From: Methanothrix sp.
Lineage (GTDB): Archaea; Halobacteriota; Methanosarcinia; Methanotrichales; Methanotrichaceae
DNA length: 16,642 bases
Assembly (NCBI GenBank): GCA_028708055.1
Contig: JAQVZT010000021.1
Location: 1-16,642, forward strand
Direction of reading: 5' to 3'
A program made the translations under genes and the position numbers. The notes under the pieces are model-generated. The model did no database searches. It was not told the origin of the DNA and was given only the letters and a program-made list of their open reading frames with translations. How positions within the stretch are numbered: the first letter of the stretch is position 1; every line of letters starts with the position of its first letter. Of this stretch, positions 14,422 to 16,642 are shown piece by piece.

Positions 14422-14550
14422 ATCTTCATCACCTGAAATGCAACTTTCCATATTTGATTACTGACTATTTATCTCTTCTTGCCTGGCTGGGCAAACATAC
14501 GAAAGATTCTTAATGATTCACACCCATATTCATTCAGGGATGCCATCAAT
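14422..14550. promoter_or_regulatory. Divergent promoter region, sod and ABC_sub_bind-pentapeptide gene
   Basis: This 129-base gap holds CTATTTATC at 14465-14473, which reads GATAAATAG on the other strand and is suitably placed (about 45 bases before the sod ATG) to act as its TATA box. For the plus-strand gene the same element or ATTCTTAAT near 14509 could serve, with AGGGA at 14536-14540 as a weak ribosome site. Promoter assignment is tentative. Confidence 0.35.
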
Positions 14551-16642
14551 ATGAGATCTATCATTGGAATATTTCTGATTTTCATGCTTGTCCATTCTTT
14601 CATTGGATCCTCGTTTGCAGCCCAGGAAAACGCCCCCAGGAATATCCTCATTCTTGCCTCTTATCATCCAGGCATGACCTGGGAGGATAGCATCATCTCG
14701 GAGATAAAGCTGCATTTCGCGATGAAGATGCCATCCGCAACCTTTTCAGTGGAATACATGGACGCAAAGCGAATCGTTGCAGATGAGGCCCGTCTTTCTG
14801 ATCTGAAGGCGTTCTATCAGAAGAAGTATACGAATCAACACACGAATAAGCCTTTTGACCTTATCATCTCTGTGGATACGGATGCATTCAACTTCCTGCT
14901 GAAGAACAGAGATGATCTATTTCCTGGAACGCCTGTGGTCTTTTGCGGCGTCGTGCACTTCGATGATAAAATGTTGAGCGGAAAGGAGGGCTTTACTGGC
15001 GTAGTGGAGGCATATGACGTGCAAAGCACGATCTCATTGATGCTGAATCTCCATCCTCAAACCAGGCATATCGCCATAATAACCGATCAAACCGCAACAG
15101 GCAAGGCAGCTCGAAAGGTTCTGGATGCCGTCCTCCCTCGCTTTGAGGGCAATGTCTCCTTCAAATATCTCGACAACCTCACCGCCGAGGAGCTTCGCCA
15201 GAGCCTGGAAGTGCTATCCAATGACAGCCTCGTGCTGCTCATGACCATGAATCGCGATCGAGCCGGGGTATTCCTTACCTATGAGGACGCGGCTCAGCTG
15301 GTCCAGGAGGCAAGCCCGGTTCCATTCTACAGTATTTACGATTTCTATCTGGGCTATGGCGTTGTTGGTGGGAAGATGATCAGCAGCTATTTCCAGGGCG
15401 ATGAGGCGGCAGAGATGGCTCTTTCTATCCTGCAGGGCGAATCTGCTGATAAAATCCCCGTGATGAAAGAGAGCATAAATCGCTACATGTTCGACTATTT
15501 TGTTCTGACTCATTTTGGCATACCTCTCGACAGCCTGCCTGCGGGCAGCATTATCATCAACCAGCCATTCCAGGCACGTGCTTCTCTTGCCGATGAAAAT
15601 CTCAGCGGCCTATCGTTATGCAAAAAGGACCTCCGGCAGTCTGATCTGCACGGATCGAATCTATCTGGCACAGATTTATGCTATTCCAATCTCATGCGGT
15701 CCAATCTATCCGATGCCCGGCTGGTAGGCAGCAATCTCAGCTACACCGATCTTGGGGAGTCCAATCTGCATGGCGCCGACCTGTATTTAGCCGATGTCAA
15801 GGGCGCCAACCTCGTTGGGGCCGATCTGATCGGGTCAAATCTCAGTGACGTGGATCTGAGCGGAGCCGACCTTGATCAGGCCCGGATCACCGGATCTATT
15901 CTCCGGGGTGCAAACCTCAGCGGCTCTCGATTGGAGGCAGCAAACCTCAGCCTATCTGATATGAGCGGCGCGCAATTCCAGGGAGCTTTTATGAATCGCG
16001 TAAGGCTCCGGGATTCGATACTGAACGGGTCGAATCTCTCACAGACAAGCCTTGTGGGAGCCAATATCATTGATGCCGATCTATCCCGGGCTTGCCTGGA
16101 TCGTGCCGATATCTCAGAGTCTCGCATGGTGGGCGCAAATTTATTCACCGCCAGCCTGAATAGGGTCCGGTCGATCCATGCAAATTTGACCGGCACAAAT
16201 CTCAGCAGAGCGGACCTGTCCGGATCGAGCTTTCTGGCTTCAGGCCTTACTGGTTCAGACATATCAAATGCCAATCTTTCCTGCTGCAATCTTGAGGATA
16301 CCTGGATCGACCAATCAAATCTCATCGGATCTAAGCTGAATGGGGCAAAGCTGACCGGTTCTCAGCTGAACAACTCGGATTTCTCTGGATGCGATCTGAG
16401 CGAAGCCGACCTGAGTAACGCTCATCTCAATGCTGCCAATCTTACTTCTGCCAACCTCAGCCGGGCAAGGCTTGTAGGTACCGATTTCACACTGGCAAGA
16501 ATTGCGGGGGCGTCTCTGATCAATTCCAGCTTCCTGGGAGCAAAACTAAATTGGATAGATATGAGCGAGAGCCGGCTGCTAAATTGCCAGTTCGGAAGGG
16601 CAGAGCTGTTTTCCGCCGATCTGAGTCGATCAGACCTGAGCG
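14551..16642 (+). CDS. Secreted ABC_sub_bind domain fused to pentapeptide repeats (partial)
   Basis: The frame opens at ATG 14551 and runs off the window with no stop, giving at least 697 residues. Residues 1-24 are a signal peptide (hydrophobic MRSIIGIFLIFMLVHSF, then FAA). Residues about 30-330 resemble the periplasmic ABC_sub_bind fold seen in solute receptors and in sensor domains of histidine kinases: NILILASYHPGMTWEDSI at 31-48, LIISVDTDAFNFLL, PVVFCGVV, and a final PVPFYSIYDFYLGYGVVGG. From about residue 347 to the window edge it is almost entirely pentapeptide repeats of the A/S(N/D)LxG type, predicted to fold as a right-handed quadrilateral beta-helix of roughly 17 or more coils. The export signal places it outside the membrane. 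The ligand, the full length and any C-terminal domain are unknown. Confidence 0.8.
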   Translation, partial: MRSIIGIFLIFMLVHSFIGSSFAAQENAPRNILILASYHPGMTWEDSIISEIKLHFAMKMPSATFSVEYMDAKRIVADEARLSDLKAFYQKKYTNQHTNKPFDLIISVDTDAFNFLLKNRDDLFPGTPVVFCGVVHFDDKMLSGKEGFTGVVEAYDVQSTISLMLNLHPQTRHIAIITDQTATGKAARKVLDAVLPRFEGNVSFKYLDNLTAEELRQSLEVLSNDSLVLLMTMNRDRAGVFLTYEDAAQLVQEASPVPFYSIYDFYLGYGVVGGKMISSYFQGDEAAEMALSILQGESADKIPVMKESINRYMFDYFVLTHFGIPLDSLPAGSIIINQPFQARASLADENLSGLSLCKKDLRQSDLHGSNLSGTDLCYSNLMRSNLSDARLVGSNLSYTDLGESNLHGADLYLADVKGANLVGADLIGSNLSDVDLSGADLDQARITGSILRGANLSGSRLEAANLSLSDMSGAQFQGAFMNRVRLRDSILNGSNLSQTSLVGANIIDADLSRACLDRADISESRMVGANLFTASLNRVRSIHANLTGTNLSRADLSGSSFLASGLTGSDISNANLSCCNLEDTWIDQSNLIGSKLNGAKLTGSQLNNSDFSGCDLSEADLSNAHLNAANLTSANLSRARLVGTDFTLARIAGASLINSSFLGAKLNWIDMSESRLLNCQFGRAELFSADLSRSDLS
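15589..16642 (+). repeat. Pentapeptide-repeat array within the fusion gene
   Basis: About 70 consecutive five-residue units with Leu (or Met, Ile, Phe) at the central position and Asn or Asp just before it. Ser replaces the usual Ala two positions before the Leu in many early units (SNLSG, SNLMR, SNLSD), while later units more often keep Ala. DNA copies are diverged, so the array is not a recent expansion. Confidence 0.85.

Noticed and set aside
15876..16325. 149-codon open frame on the minus strand opposite the pentapeptide repeats
   Set aside because: It is a by-product of the repetitive coding strand: the five-codon periodicity keeps the opposite frame free of stops. It has no ribosome site, and its composition mirrors the repeats.

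Overview
The window looks like a chromosomal segment of a methanogenic euryarchaeon. The strongest evidence is a methanogen-type (type 2) seryl-tRNA synthetase. It is supported by an archaeal S15 / RecJ-like DHH / KEOPS Pcc1 gene string, archease with RtcB, a DUF116 membrane protein, archaeal TATA-like promoters, GGTGA-type Shine-Dalgarno sequences and oligo-T terminators. Fairly high G+C in most genes, class III ribonucleotide reductase and abundant extracytoplasmic repeat proteins would fit a Methanothrix-like (Methanosarcinales) organism, but that genus-level guess is inference only.

Layout. Bases 1-103 are the tail of a beta-carbonic anhydrase gene ending at a hairpin/oligo-T terminator. 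Facing it is a TrmJ-type tRNA methyltransferase (198-932, minus). Next comes a visibly AT-richer two-gene plus-strand cassette (about 1201-3021): a Nudix hydrolase of ADP-ribose pyrophosphatase type, and a protein joining an N-terminal TIR/nucleoside-deoxyribosyltransferase-like domain to a C-terminal macro domain. Facing it is a minus-strand operon (3065-5852): a PflA/PflX-like radical SAM protein, archease and the RNA ligase RtcB. A secreted TPR protein (6003-6569, plus) converges on a minus-strand operon read as rps15, recJ-like DHH, pcc1, serS (10127 down to 6639), in which every junction is a 4-base ATGA overlap. A DUF116 protein diverges from rps15. Then come, all on the minus strand, a small 2[4Fe-4S] ferredoxin (11018-11194), class III ribonucleotide reductase NrdD (11278-13554) and an Fe/Mn superoxide dismutase (13807-14421). 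The window ends inside a long plus-strand gene (14551 onward) that fuses a secreted ABC_sub_bind-type binding domain to at least 350 residues of pentapeptide repeats.

Functionally, much of the window is RNA biology: tRNA 2'-O-methylation, RNA ligation, t6A synthesis (Pcc1), tRNA(Ser) charging and ribosomal protein S15. A smaller group handles redox and oxygen: NrdD, ferredoxin and superoxide dismutase.

The stretch that looks accessory is the Nudix + TIR-like-macro cassette. Its three predicted activities (a possible N-glycosidase, an ADP-ribose binder or hydrolase, and an ADP-ribose pyrophosphatase) all act on NAD+-derived metabolites. It is the best candidate here for a poorly described system, possibly defence or NAD+ signalling. 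The ABC_sub_bind-pentapeptide fusion is the second most unusual object.
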